A stretch of DNA of 64,000 nt from JAIRMO01 sp046533115. GTDB taxonomy: Bacteria > Spirochaetota > Spirochaetia > Treponematales > Breznakiellaceae. This document shows, piece by piece, positions 42,778 to 51,549 of the stretch. Position 1 is the stretch's first letter. Every line of letters starts with the position of its first letter. The stretch lies in the NCBI RefSeq assembly GCF_046533115.1, contig NZ_JAJQRC010000005.1:46906-110905 (forward strand), written 5' to 3'. The position numbers and the translations under genes were made by a program. The notes under the pieces are model-generated. The model did not search any database and was not told the origin of the DNA. It saw only the letters and a program-made list of their open reading frames with translations.

Positions 42778-43428
42778 TTAGCCGGACAGGGGTCCCAAAT
42801 TCGCCAAACCGATGATAATACTCCCCTGGGCAAGCATATAAAAAAGCATGATAAAAAAACTTCCGTACTTAGATATGGTTCTAAAGGTAAAATACCCCAA
42901 AAGAGAATCGGAGATCAAGAACCAGAGGCTGCCCATAAATACCAGGATCCCCCAGATCCCGGGCCGGGCCGCCATAAGCTGGAGGGCGCTCAAACTCATC
43001 ATTTCGATGATTATCCCATAGACCAGCACCGGAATCCGCAGGGATTTATTCGGTTTTATCAGCCGCTGCATCAGAATCCCCAGGGGAAGGGCGATGATTA
43101 CCGATATGATAAGGAGGGGAACCTGCACCGTACCGGCGAAGAAAAGCATGGCCGGTATGTACAGGAGATGCCCCAGGAGAAAACTCCCCAATCCCGCCTT
43201 AAAAAACGCCTCGTTTTTGATTTTGAGCAGCAGTATATCCCCGATCCAGCCCAGGATCACCGCCAAAAGGACGATCACCAAAAATTTTTCCGCGGCCCCT
43301 GCATAATACCACGCCAGCGGGGGGAGCAGCAGCGCCTTCGTAATCCCCTGCATCCGGCCCCCTCCCCAGAGGATAAACGCCAAATGCACCCCCCCCAGGA
43401 CACAAAACAGACCCAAAACCTCCACCAC
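42778..43428 (-). CDS. YhhN-family membrane protein (lysoplasmalogenase-like)
   Basis: The protein has 216 residues with about 7-8 membrane helices. The family signature appears as LLAVILGWIGDILLLKIKNEAFF, then GLGSFLLGHLLYIPAM and FMGSLWFLISDSLLGYF; the Asp in each of these is typical. Eukaryotic relatives (TMEM86) hydrolyse lysoplasmalogen ether lipids, and some bacteria have an active enzyme. Anaerobic spirochaetes can contain plasmalogens, so the activity is plausible. It starts at GTG with a GGGAGG site, 9 bases after smc and 9 bases before the EndoQ-helicase gene, in one operon. Confidence 0.87.
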   Translation of the reverse strand: MVEVLGLFCVLGGVHLAFILWGGGRMQGITKALLLPPLAWYYAGAAEKFLVIVLLAVILGWIGDILLLKIKNEAFFKAGLGSFLLGHLLYIPAMLFFAGTVQVPLLIISVIIALPLGILMQRLIKPNKSLRIPVLVYGIIIEMMSLSALQLMAARPGIWGILVFMGSLWFLISDSLLGYFTFRTISKYGSFFIMLFYMLAQGSIIIGLANLGPLSG

Positions 43429-43437
43429 AAAACCTCC

Positions 43438-46400
43438 CTATCTGGTACCTTCTTCACTCCTCACTTCTAACTCCTCTCTCCTCACTCCCAACTGCGATTT
43501 AATAGGCCGCAGTTCCGCCTCACTTACCAGGGCGGGATCGTCAATGCCCAGGGGAAGTTCCCGGCCTTCCTCGGGTTCCACCTCCTCCTCTTCAAAGACG
43601 CCTTCCTCGCTGCGGTCGTCCTCGGCAAAAGGTTCCGGGGGAGCGCCCTCATGTTCGATCCGCACCGCAATCACCTTGGTCACCCCCGATTCCTCCATGG
43701 TCACCCCGATGAGGGTCCCCGCGCCGGCAACGGTCTTTTTGTTGTGGGTAATAATGATAAATTGGCTGACCCGGCTGAATTCCCGCAGGATTCGGACAAA
43801 ACGGCCCACGTTCTGCTCGTCCAGGGCCGCGTCTATTTCGTCCAAAAGGCAGAAGGGGGAGGGTTTTACCATATAGGTGGCAAAGAGCAGGGCCACGGCG
43901 GTCATGGAGCGTTCCCCCCCGGAAAGGAGGTTGATGTTTTCAAGCTTTTTCCCCGGGGGCCGGGCGAAAATCTCGATGCCCGATTCCAGGACGTGGTTGG
44001 GATCCAAAAGCCGGAGCTCCGCCCTGCCCCCCCCAAAGAGCCGGCGGAACATATTGTTAAAATTGTTTTTTATCTTGTTGTAGGTAACCAGGAACAGGGC
44101 CGAAGATTCCGCCCGGATTTCCGCGGTAATCCGCTCCAGGTCCTCCTTGGCCTTAATCAGATCGTTCAACTGATTGGTCAAGAAGTCGTACCGTTCCTTG
44201 GTTTCGGCGAATTCCTCCGGGGCCATCAGGTTTACCGCCCCCAGATCCCGTACCGCTCCCCGGGTCTGGTTCAGTTTCTCCCGGAGTTCCGCCGCCGGCG
44301 TGGTGATGGTGAAGATCCGCTCCTCAAATTCCATCAGGTCCCGGGAATGGGTTTCCCGAAAGTTGTCCTGAATGTTTTTTATTTCCGTTTCCGACTGTAC
44401 CAGTTCCAGGTGGATCTTCTCCAGGCTTTCCTGGACCTTGGTCAGCTGGATTATCCGCTTTTTGATGGTCTCCTGTTTGCCCGCCACGTCCCCGTTCCGG
44501 CGGCTTATATCCTTTTCCAGAGACTCCAGCTCCGCGGTTAACTGAATGCCCCGGTGTTCTATCTCGGCGATTTCCGTCTCGGCGTCGGCGATCCGTTCCC
44601 CTATTTCATCAAACCGCTTGCGGTCCAGGAAAAGTTCATCCCGCAGGTTTTTCAAAAGCCCTTCCTGGCCGGCCAGCTCCCGGCGTATAAGCCGGGCCTG
44701 CTCCTCCGCGGCCTGGGCCTGGGTGGTCATCCGCATCCGGCTGACCCGGAGTTCCTCCAGGGTGCTCCGGTATTCGTTGATTTTGCCCCCCAGGTCCTCA
44801 TTTTCCCGGCGCAGGGCGGCGATCCGTTCCCGCTTTTCCCCGGATTCTTCCTTGGCGGCGCGGATCTTCCCGTCCAGGGCCCGTTTTTTGGTGATGATCC
44901 CCTCCGGGGCGAGGAACTCGTCGATAAAGGTGGGGGTGCTTTCCCGGTAGGCGGCAAAGAGGGAGCGGGCCTTTTCAGCCAGGCCCGCCGCGTCCGCCAG
45001 GGCCGCTGCCAGGCTTTCGGCAATATGCCCCAGGTCCCCCGGCAGGGGTCCCCCGGCATCTGCCCGGCCGGCGGCATCCCCCAGGTCCCGGATCAGGGTT
45101 TCCCGGCCGGCCAGGAGGGTCTTGAGCCGGCCCAGGGCTTCTTCCAGGGCCTCCTCGGCCTTCCTGCGCTCCGAGGCGGAATACCCCGCCTCCCGCAGTC
45201 CCGAATCCAGGGCCGCCACAATATCGTCGGTGATCCCCTCCAGTTCCTTCTCGTACTCCCCCTGTTCCTGTTCCAGCCGGAGTATCCCCTCCTCATTTCC
45301 CTTGACCGCGGCGTCATTTTCCCCGATCCGCGAAGCGGCCAGCCGGATATTCTCTTCAAAGGCGGCGATATTTTCTTCGATGTCGCGGATCTTTTTTTGC
45401 AGGTCCCGGACCGCTCCGTCCTGCTCCTCGGCATCTTCCATCAGTTCTTCGATTTTTTCGAGTATGGCCCGTTCCCGGCCCTCATTTTGCGCTATTTTGG
45501 CCTTGCTTTCGGTGCGCTGTTCCCCCAGAAACCGGGCCTCTTTTTCCTTGGCGTTCTTTTCCACCGCCAGCCCATAGATATTCTTCTGATATTCGATGAG
45601 CCGTTCCTCCATGGAGTTGACCTCATCCATGTTTTCTTCCAGGGATTTATTGATGGCATCCATTTCCGCCCGGATGGCGTCCCGGTCTTTGGTCTTCTTT
45701 TCCAGCTCCTGGTTTCGTTCATCCCGGTCATATTTGAACTGTTTGAGCCGCAGCAGTTGAATATCCAGCTCGTATTGAAAAACTTCCTCCCGCAGGGACC
45801 GGTATTTCAGGGTTTTATCCGCCTGCACCTTGAGGCTATCGTAGGAACGCTTCACTTCCCCCAAAATACCCTCAACCTGCCGCATATTTTCTTCAGTTTT
45901 GACCAGTTTCCGCTCCGCCTCGGCGCTTTTTACCTTAAAACGGGTGATTCCCGCGGCTTCCTCGAACAAATATCGCCGTTCATCGGGTTTGGAAGACAGG
46001 ATCTGATCGATTTTGCCCTGTTCCATCACCGAATAGGCCGCCTTGCCCACCCCGGTATCCCAAAAAAGCTCCCGGACCTCCTTGAGCCGCACCGGCTGGG
46101 CATTGATAAAATATTCACTTTCCCCGGAACGGTAGAGCCGCCGCTTGATCTGAACCTCGCTCATGTCCAGGGGGAGCAGCCCTGCCTCGTTTGCCAGGGT
46201 CAGGGTCACCTCGGCCACGTTCAGGGGCTTGCGGTTTTCGGTACCGTTAAAGATCACATCCTCCATCTTTTCCGCCCGCATCGCCCGGGAGGCCTGTTCC
46301 CCCAGCACCCACTTTACCGCGTCCACCACATTGGACTTACCGCAGCCGTTGGGCCCCAAAAGCGCGGTAATCCCGTCGGCAAATTCGACCCGGGTCTTGT

Positions 46401-46446
46401 CGGCAAAGGATTTGAAACCAAGTATTTCAAGATTTTTCAGAAACAA
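43438..46446 (-). CDS. smc: Chromosome partition protein SMC, short form without recognisable hinge
   Basis: A TTG at 46446, preceded by GGAG, gives the canonical SMC start MFLKNLEILGFKSFADKTR; a GTG five codons upstream is the alternative. The product has 1002 residues against about 1180 in most bacteria. It has the N-terminal Walker A GPNGCGKSN, a long coiled coil from about 165, the signature LLSGGERSMTAVALLFA and Walker B FCLLDEIDAALDEQN, with the D-loop intact. The globular hinge with its Gly-rich motif, normally mid-protein, is not seen: about residues 490-535 hold only a short non-helical stretch. The last residues (REELEVRSEEGTR) derive from the purine-rich intergenic repeat, an accidental C-terminal extension. 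It organises and segregates the chromosome. Confidence 0.95.
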   Translation of the reverse strand: MFLKNLEILGFKSFADKTRVEFADGITALLGPNGCGKSNVVDAVKWVLGEQASRAMRAEKMEDVIFNGTENRKPLNVAEVTLTLANEAGLLPLDMSEVQIKRRLYRSGESEYFINAQPVRLKEVRELFWDTGVGKAAYSVMEQGKIDQILSSKPDERRYLFEEAAGITRFKVKSAEAERKLVKTEENMRQVEGILGEVKRSYDSLKVQADKTLKYRSLREEVFQYELDIQLLRLKQFKYDRDERNQELEKKTKDRDAIRAEMDAINKSLEENMDEVNSMEERLIEYQKNIYGLAVEKNAKEKEARFLGEQRTESKAKIAQNEGRERAILEKIEELMEDAEEQDGAVRDLQKKIRDIEENIAAFEENIRLAASRIGENDAAVKGNEEGILRLEQEQGEYEKELEGITDDIVAALDSGLREAGYSASERRKAEEALEEALGRLKTLLAGRETLIRDLGDAAGRADAGGPLPGDLGHIAESLAAALADAAGLAEKARSLFAAYRESTPTFIDEFLAPEGIITKKRALDGKIRAAKEESGEKRERIAALRRENEDLGGKINEYRSTLEELRVSRMRMTTQAQAAEEQARLIRRELAGQEGLLKNLRDELFLDRKRFDEIGERIADAETEIAEIEHRGIQLTAELESLEKDISRRNGDVAGKQETIKKRIIQLTKVQESLEKIHLELVQSETEIKNIQDNFRETHSRDLMEFEERIFTITTPAAELREKLNQTRGAVRDLGAVNLMAPEEFAETKERYDFLTNQLNDLIKAKEDLERITAEIRAESSALFLVTYNKIKNNFNNMFRRLFGGGRAELRLLDPNHVLESGIEIFARPPGKKLENINLLSGGERSMTAVALLFATYMVKPSPFCLLDEIDAALDEQNVGRFVRILREFSRVSQFIIITHNKKTVAGAGTLIGVTMEESGVTKVIAVRIEHEGAPPEPFAEDDRSEEGVFEEEEVEPEEGRELPLGIDDPALVSEAELRPIKSQLGVRREELEVRSEEGTR

Positions 46447-46544
46447 AGATAAACTCCGCACTCAATTTTTACGCTGTCTCGTTATAGTCTACCATTCCTG
46501 GGGCCGGCGGTCAATGAAGCGATTTCGTGCCTGGCACCGGTTAG

Positions 46545-46859
46545 ACCACGAAGGCGAAGAAGGAAGGAAGAAGAATTAAGAGAGAAGAGGTTAACCACGA
46601 ATGACACGAACCACACGAACGGATTCAAAATGACCACGAACCACACGAACGAAGAGGGGAGAAAGGAGGGAGAAGAGTTAAGAGAGGAGTTAGGAGAGAG
46701 GAAGAACGAACCACTCCTCATTCCTAACTTCTTCTCACTCTTAATTCTTCTCTTTTCCTTATTCGCCTTCTTCGCCTTTGTGGTTAAAATCTCTTAAGGC
46801 CCATGGTACCAGGTACTGTTTTTCCTCCTTGTTCGTGGTGTTCGTGTCGTTCGTGGTTA
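46545..46859. repeat. Nested family-A and family-B inverted repeats
   Basis: The left side holds accacgaaggcgaagaagg (family B) and then two family-A arms (TTAACCACGAATGACACGAA from 46591, and accacgaaccacacgaacga). The right side holds attcgccttcttcgcctttg (family B) and ttcgtggtgttcgtgtcgtt...GGTTA (family A). Between them is a purine-rich tract of gagg/aagg units. The last TTA (46857-46859) is the stop codon of the TrmH-type gene on the minus strand. It fills the gap between smc and that gene. Confidence 0.7.
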
Positions 46860-47696
46860 TTCCCCTTCCGCCAAGGCCGCTGCCCAGGCCTGCATGGCGA
46901 TCCCAAAGGCCACCGATACATTGAGGGAACCCTTGGCCCCATAGGTGGGGATAGAGAGGCGTCCCAGGGAGGAATCCGCCCGGGCCAGGGCAGGGGGGCT
47001 TACCCCCAATTCTTCGGAACCCACGATCATGGTCCCCCGGGGAGGGAAGGGGAAGTTTTTGAGCCCCCGGCCCCCGGTTTCCAGGGCGAAAAAAGGACCC
47101 GCCGGACCTGAGTCCAGCCCCCCGGCAAGCCGTTCCCAGGGCAGGATCTCCACGCAGCCCATGGCGGTCCGCGCCGCGCGGGGGTGGAGGGGATCCGCGC
47201 AGAGGGGGGAGAGATAGATTTTCTCCACGCCAAAGGACTCGGCGGTGCGGAAGATGGCCCCCACGTTAAAGGGGGCGCGGATATCTTCCAGGTAAAGCCC
47301 CACCCCCGGAAAACTCCGGCGTTTTTGCGGGTCCAGCCGGCCCTCGCTGTCAAGCAGGTCCCAATCGGCCGGGAAACAGCCGGTTTTGGCGAGGAGTATA
47401 TACCGGACCGTATTGAGGGCCCGCCGGATCGGGCCCTGGGCAACTGCCTCCGGCAAGGGCCCGCCGGGAGAAAGGCCCCGCAGCAGGGCTTCCGCATCCC
47501 GGAGGGCCGCAATCTCCGCCGGGGAAAACAGGGGATCCCCCCGGAGCATCCCCAGCAGCTCCGCCCAATAGCCCCCCTCCGGCACAAAGCCCTCCCCCTC
47601 TCCCCCAAGACGGTATTCAGCCGCTTCGATCAACTTTGCGGCCTTACGGAGTCTAAGGGTCCGGGGCAGTTTTTCCAATTTACTAAGGGCTATCAT
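46857..47696 (-). CDS. TrmH/SpoU-family RNA 2'-O-ribose methyltransferase
   Basis: The ATG at 47696 (MIALSKLEKLPRTL) has an AAGGAG site and gives 279 residues. The C-terminal SPOUT domain carries the three conserved motifs: APFNVGAIFRTAESFG, IVGSEELGVS and the AdoMet-binding IPTYGAKGSLNVSVAFGI. These trefoil-knot enzymes methylate ribose 2'-OH in tRNA or rRNA; the target cannot be told from the sequence. The N-terminal half is a variable substrate-binding part. Its stop codon is made by the end of a family-A repeat. Confidence 0.92.
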   Translation of the reverse strand: MIALSKLEKLPRTLRLRKAAKLIEAAEYRLGGEGEGFVPEGGYWAELLGMLRGDPLFSPAEIAALRDAEALLRGLSPGGPLPEAVAQGPIRRALNTVRYILLAKTGCFPADWDLLDSEGRLDPQKRRSFPGVGLYLEDIRAPFNVGAIFRTAESFGVEKIYLSPLCADPLHPRAARTAMGCVEILPWERLAGGLDSGPAGPFFALETGGRGLKNFPFPPRGTMIVGSEELGVSPPALARADSSLGRLSIPTYGAKGSLNVSVAFGIAMQAWAAALAEGE

Positions 47697-47916
47697 ATTG
47701 ATCACGCTCCTTTTAAAATCGTTGTACGGTGTTTCCAGAGGGACATTTACCAGGTTATCAGCGGAACCGGTAAAACCGTCGATTTATACCCGGAACACGG
47801 CGTCAAACGGTCCATTTGACGCCGGAGGACCCGCTCTTCCCCCTGCTCAAGGCATTTTTTTGCTTTTGTCCGGGATACGCCCTAAGAACATTACCGGTAC
47901 GGGCGAAACGGCGGCT

Positions 47917-48081
47917 GGGGCCGGACCGGGGGCATACCCCACCCTGTTTCATTATTGCGACCTACAAAACGGTTCAAACGGCTAAGCCGGTAACGGTTTA
48001 GTTAAGTACAAAAAAGGCGTAGATCCCGATGAACTTGTCGTCAATCTGAAACGGGGTGGGGTATGCCCCCGGTCCGGCCCC
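47917..48081. repeat. Long inverted repeat (35-bp arms) between TrmH-type gene and flgM
   Basis: The left arm 47917-47951 and right arm 48047-48081 are inverted copies identical at 34 of 35 bases, around a 95-base centre. The pairing continues weakly outwards (gtaccggt and gtatcc blocks on both sides). No ORF of quality is present. It may be a MITE or a structured RNA. A short GGGGCATACCC piece also occurs in a riboswitch stem near 2920. Nothing else was seen in 47697-48131. Confidence 0.75.
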
Positions 48082-48131
48082 CGGCAAATTCCTCTGTACC
48101 GGTGGATTGATGTATCCTGGGAAACAACCTC

Positions 48132-48165
48132 ACAAAAACAAAAAAGCGGAACCCGAGGGTTCCGC
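48132..48165 (-). terminator. Rho-independent terminator of flgM
   Basis: On the minus strand GCGGAACCC-TC-GGGTTCCGC forms a perfect stem directly followed by a run of T (TTTTTTGTTTTT). It is 22 bases after the flgM stop. Confidence 0.9.
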
Positions 48166-48187
48166 CCGTATATCCTTCATAACTATC

Positions 48188-48478
48188 CTATAAGCCAAAG
48201 GCATCCATGATCTTATCCGCCGTAGCCTTAATAAGGGTATCATTCAAATAGGACGGATCATTGATCTTCTGTTTCAACTCCTCAATACGCTCCAGGCGCA
48301 CATCCGGTGCGGAAGCAATCAATTCTATCGCATGGTACAAGCCGCCCTTTTCTACCGCTTCCTGAGAAAGAGTTATGGAATCGGTTTTTTCATTTGGGCT
48401 AACTTGACTATTCCGTCCGGGTTTTTTACCAGGCGGAACGGGATCTATGGAGCCTATCCTGTCGATCGTCATACTCAT
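48188..48478 (-). CDS. flgM: Anti-sigma-28 factor FlgM
   Basis: The protein has 96 residues. The N-terminal half is polar and probably disordered (MSMTIDRIGSIDPV), as needed for export through the flagellar secretion channel. The C-terminal half (DSITLSQEAVEKGGLYHAI; ASAPDVRLERIEELKQKIND) matches the sigma-28-binding helices of FlgM. It blocks sigma-28 until the hook is finished, then is exported. A sigma-28-like promoter lies directly upstream and a strong terminator downstream, so it is its own feedback-controlled unit. GGAAGG precedes the ATG. Confidence 0.9.
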   Translation of the reverse strand: MSMTIDRIGSIDPVPPGKKPGRNSQVSPNEKTDSITLSQEAVEKGGLYHAIELIASAPDVRLERIEELKQKINDPSYLNDTLIKATADKIMDAFGL

Positions 48479-48494
48479 ATCCTTCCTACCCTAA

Positions 48495-48522
48495 TTATCG
48501 GCATTCTACTATCATAAGTTTA
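48495..48522 (-). promoter_or_regulatory. Sigma-28 promoter of flgM
   Basis: On the minus strand TAAA (48522-48519), a 16-base spacer and a perfect GCCGATAA (48502-48495). This places the transcription start only about 10 bases before the ribosome-binding site. Confidence 0.78.
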
Positions 48523-48526
48523 GCAG

Positions 48527-49207
48527 TTAATTGCCTTTCTTGCCAGATACAAACACGGAAAATTCCCCTAATTGTTCAGTTTTTTTCGCTAAATTTGCCC
48601 GTATTTCACCGGCGGACCCCCGCAAATATTCCTCATGCACCTTGGTCATTTCCCTTCCTACACAAACATACCGCTCATTATCAAATTCGGCCAGATCCTC
48701 CAAAAGCTTGAGGATGCGGAAGGGGGACTCATACAGAACAAAGGCGGATTCCCGGGCGAGCAGTTCCCGCAGCCGGGAGCGGCGGCGGCCCGCCTTGGGG
48801 GAGAGAAATCCTTCAAAAAGGACGCTTTTATCCCCCCGCCCGGCGACGCTTACCAGGGAAGCAAAGGCGGAGGGTCCCGGAATGGGGATGGCCTCGTGTC
48901 CCGCTTCCACCGCGAACCGGACCAGTACCGCCCCGGGATCGCTCAGCGCCGGGGTACCGGCGTCACTGGCATAGGCCACCGCCCCCCCCCGGTTGAGGAT
49001 GGCAATGACCTTTTCCGCGGCAAATCCTTCGTTGTGGGCCCGGCAGGAGATAAGTTTGACCCGGATCCCAAAATGGCTTAACAGTTTAAGGGTCCGGCGG
49101 GTGTCCTCGCAGGCCACCGCGTCCACGGTTTTAAGAATTTCCACCGCCCGAAAGCTTAAATCCCCCAGATTCCCGATGGGGGTCCCGATAATATACAAAT
49201 TTGACAC
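48527..49207 (-). CDS. rsmI: 16S rRNA 2'-O-ribose methyltransferase RsmI
   Basis: The protein has 226 residues and belongs to the tetrapyrrole-methylase-like fold family. The N-terminal signature LYIIGTPIGNLGDLSFRAVE is diagnostic. DTRRTLKLLSHFGIR, YASDAGTPALSDPG and IPIPGPSAFASLVSVAG are all typical. It methylates cytidine 1402 of 16S rRNA at the ribose, fine-tuning the ribosomal P site. It is slightly shorter than in E. coli because of a trimmed C-terminal tail. It lies upstream of flgM on the same strand but flgM has its own promoter. Confidence 0.96.
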   Translation of the reverse strand: MSNLYIIGTPIGNLGDLSFRAVEILKTVDAVACEDTRRTLKLLSHFGIRVKLISCRAHNEGFAAEKVIAILNRGGAVAYASDAGTPALSDPGAVLVRFAVEAGHEAIPIPGPSAFASLVSVAGRGDKSVLFEGFLSPKAGRRRSRLRELLARESAFVLYESPFRILKLLEDLAEFDNERYVCVGREMTKVHEEYLRGSAGEIRANLAKKTEQLGEFSVFVSGKKGN

Positions 49208-49264
49208 AAAACTAGTATAACTTTCCCTATAGTTCCCGCCAAGTATCCGATATTAGAAAGTAGT

Positions 49265-49723
49265 ATGAATGGGTGGTTTCAACTATTTGCTCTGGTGATT
49301 ATCGGCGTCTTCCTCCTCTGGTTTGGCTATAACCTTTTCTTTGGAACGGGATCCCGGGCCGGACAGAAAAACGGCTCGTATATCTCCGGGAACCGGCAAA
49401 ACCGGAAAAGGGCCTTTCCTTCGGGAACATTCTCCGGGTCTTCCGAGGACGCTTCCCGGACCTGTCCGGTTTGTTCCGCCCGGCTGCCCCCGGGAGAACG
49501 GGTAAAATCCACGGCTTTCCCCGCCGTGGGGGGAAAGGACCGGATGATGCATATCAGCGGCTGTATTTATTGCCTTGAAGGGGATCGGCCCCGGGTCTGT
49601 CCGGTTTGCGGGAGCGTAATCAACCGGGAGGAGATCCTTTTTGCCCGGCTTTTTGACAAACCCGGCCGTTCTCACGTCCACGTCCTGGGCTGCAGCCGCT
49701 GCCGCCGGTCAGGGAGCCGGTAA
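49265..49723 (+). CDS. Membrane protein with two duplicated zinc-ribbon modules
   Basis: The protein has 152 residues. One membrane helix (about 5-26: FQLFALVIIGVFLLWFGYNL) is followed by a Ser/Arg-rich linker and two zinc-ribbon units of the same design. Cys67/Cys70 (CPVC) pair with Cys100/Cys103 (HISGCIYC). Cys112/Cys115 (CPVC) pair with Cys143/Cys146 (HVLGCSRC). The repeat of CPVC...HxxGCxxC shows an internal duplication. The topology would place the zinc modules on one side of the membrane, probably the cytoplasm. No family was recognised. It is divergent from rsmI with a 57-base gap. Confidence 0.75.
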   Translation: MNGWFQLFALVIIGVFLLWFGYNLFFGTGSRAGQKNGSYISGNRQNRKRAFPSGTFSGSSEDASRTCPVCSARLPPGERVKSTAFPAVGGKDRMMHISGCIYCLEGDRPRVCPVCGSVINREEILFARLFDKPGRSHVHVLGCSRCRRSGSR

Positions 49724-49786
49724 CACCGTGTTAGCCTGCCTCACGACTTCGCTTTTCGCTCATAGACGTAGATTTTTTACATGGGA

Positions 49787-50287
49787 CTACAATTCATATT
49801 CCTCGCTCCAGCCATGACCAATTTCCCAATGGGGGTCTATTTTCACCTCAAATTCAACATTATTAAGATCAAATTCGTCTTTTACAAGCTCTATAACGGA
49901 TTCGTTTATCCAGCTTCCGCACATAAGCTGAAAAGACCCATCTTTCTGTTGAAAGATTCTTCCCCGTGGAATCAACGTGTAGTCCTTCGCGAAGATCCCC
50001 GGCGCTTTCCCCTTTGAAATTGCCCTGTTTTTTTGCTTTTGCCACCATGACTGATGCAAAGCGCTTATGGTCTTAATCCCATTACTATTAAACTGTAAAT
50101 CATCAGCGTTAACCTTGCTTACGCCAAACAATTCATCAGTTTCCTTATCATACCAAAAAATACCTACTTTGGGCTCGTCTTGGGCATCAAAATTATCAGA
50201 CATTGCTTTCATCACATCCCGGCGTTCTTCTTTTGACATTTCACTCAAACGAGATTCTCTCAGGACTTCTTCAAAAACTTTGTTCAT
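49787..50287 (-). CDS. Conserved-looking hypothetical protein
   Basis: The protein has 166 residues and is soluble and acidic. Features are a helical N-terminus (KVFEEVLRESRLSEMSKEER), a central VGIFWYDKETDELFGVSKVN stretch and a C-terminal beta-like segment (VEFEVKIDPHWEIGHGWSEE). No family was recognised with certainty. The frame is clearly AT-richer than both neighbours and has codon use unlike them, suggesting that it was acquired. It has no good ribosome-binding site and no operon partner. The next 50288-50443 is AT-rich and empty. Confidence 0.7.
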   Translation of the reverse strand: MNKVFEEVLRESRLSEMSKEERRDVMKAMSDNFDAQDEPKVGIFWYDKETDELFGVSKVNADDLQFNSNGIKTISALHQSWWQKQKNRAISKGKAPGIFAKDYTLIPRGRIFQQKDGSFQLMCGSWINESVIELVKDEFDLNNVEFEVKIDPHWEIGHGWSEEYEL

Positions 50288-50443
50288 TTTCTGTTTCCAA
50301 GTTATAGGTGAAGGGATAATTACCTAGGCATGTATATACCACTTATATATATTATACAGTGTTTTTTGTCCGGTCAATCACTATTCTCGGTCCGCTTTCT
50401 TGCCACATGGTTATGCCTGTGTTATATTATATGAAATACGAAA

Positions 50444-51538
50444 ATGAAGTTCCCGCCCGTTTTTTTATATACCGGTATCCCCACGTTGGCCGCGGCTCTG
50501 GTGCTTTTGGGGGTTTCGACCCTTTTTTCCGGCTGTTATACCCTAAAACAGGGGGCTTCCATGCTGGGTTACCTGAACCGGGCCATACCCCTGAAAGCGC
50601 TTTTGGACCTTCCCCCAGAGAAAACCGGGGACCCCGAGGAAAACCGCGTTTTTGTGGAACGGGTCCGGGATATACGCCGCTTTGCCCAGGAGGAACTCGG
50701 GCTCCGGCATACCGCCAATTATACCCGCTATGTGGCGATAGACCAGGACTACCTTGCCGCGGTGGTTTCCGCCTCGGCGCAGGATTCCTTTTCCCGCCAT
50801 GAGTGGTGGTTCCCTGTGGTCGGAAAGGTCCCCTATAAGGGGTTTTTTAACCCCGATGATGCCCGCAGGGAGCGGGAAAAATTACAGAAAAAGGGCCTGG
50901 ATGTGTGGATCCGGGGGGTAGATGCCTTTAGTACCCTGGGCTGGTTCAAGGACCCCCTGTATTCCTATATGCGCCGGTATCCCGTCAACCGGCTTGCGGA
51001 CCTGCTTATCCACGAAACCCTCCACGCCACCGTATTCCTCAAGGGCCAGGTCCAGTTTAACGAGGAATTGGCGGAATTTGTGGGCAGCGAAGGCTCCCGG
51101 CTCTACATGGAACGGACCTTTGGCCTTGATTCTGCGGAATACCGGGCCATGATCGACTCGGAGGCGGATAGCGCCGTGTTTATCGCCTTTATCCAGGAAC
51201 TGATCGCCGAATTGGAGGTCCTCTACCGCAGCAACGCCCGCCGGGATGAAAAACTGCAAAAAAAAGAAGAAATAATCAAAGCCGCCCAAGCCCGGTTTGA
51301 TGAAAAGTACGAAACCCTTTTCCGCAGCGAAAACTACCGGGGTTTCTCCAAATTACCGGTGAACAACGCCTACCTTGAACTCTACCGCCTCTACTATGCC
51401 GGGGGCAGCTATCTGGAGGATCTCTACGACCGTTCCGGCCGGGACCTGCCCCACTTTATCGCCGCCGTCAAAACCCTCACCGGCCGGGGCGATCCGCGGG
51501 CCCAACTGGAAGCCGCCCTCGGCCTGGCCTCGGAGTGA
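50444..51538 (+). CDS. Lipoprotein metallo-aminopeptidase (putative aminopeptidase family)
   Basis: The protein has 364 residues. A signal sequence with lipobox LFSGC (lipidated Cys31) anchors it in a membrane facing the periplasm. The zinc-peptidase motif HETLH spans residues 190-194, followed by the downstream glutamates in NEELAEFVGSEGSRLYMERT, a gluzincin-like layout. The family (putative aminopeptidase, COG4324) is common in Gram-negative bacteria; substrates are unknown. The C-terminal third is helical (LQKKEEIIKAAQARFDEKYE). It is preceded by an AT-rich region and ends just before a family-B repeat. Confidence 0.87.
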   Translation: MKFPPVFLYTGIPTLAAALVLLGVSTLFSGCYTLKQGASMLGYLNRAIPLKALLDLPPEKTGDPEENRVFVERVRDIRRFAQEELGLRHTANYTRYVAIDQDYLAAVVSASAQDSFSRHEWWFPVVGKVPYKGFFNPDDARREREKLQKKGLDVWIRGVDAFSTLGWFKDPLYSYMRRYPVNRLADLLIHETLHATVFLKGQVQFNEELAEFVGSEGSRLYMERTFGLDSAEYRAMIDSEADSAVFIAFIQELIAELEVLYRSNARRDEKLQKKEEIIKAAQARFDEKYETLFRSENYRGFSKLPVNNAYLELYRLYYAGGSYLEDLYDRSGRDLPHFIAAVKTLTGRGDPRAQLEAALGLASE

Positions 51539-51549
51539 ATAAAATAGTA

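Noticed and set aside
44554..46452. A 632-codon frame antisense to smc
   Set aside because: smc is certain; the opposite frame is open only through GC-rich codon use.
46591..46650. Regular TTCGTG/CACGAA repeats as a possible CRISPR array
   Set aside because: The period is 9 bases with 3-base variable parts, there are no spacers of usual length, and no cas genes are present.
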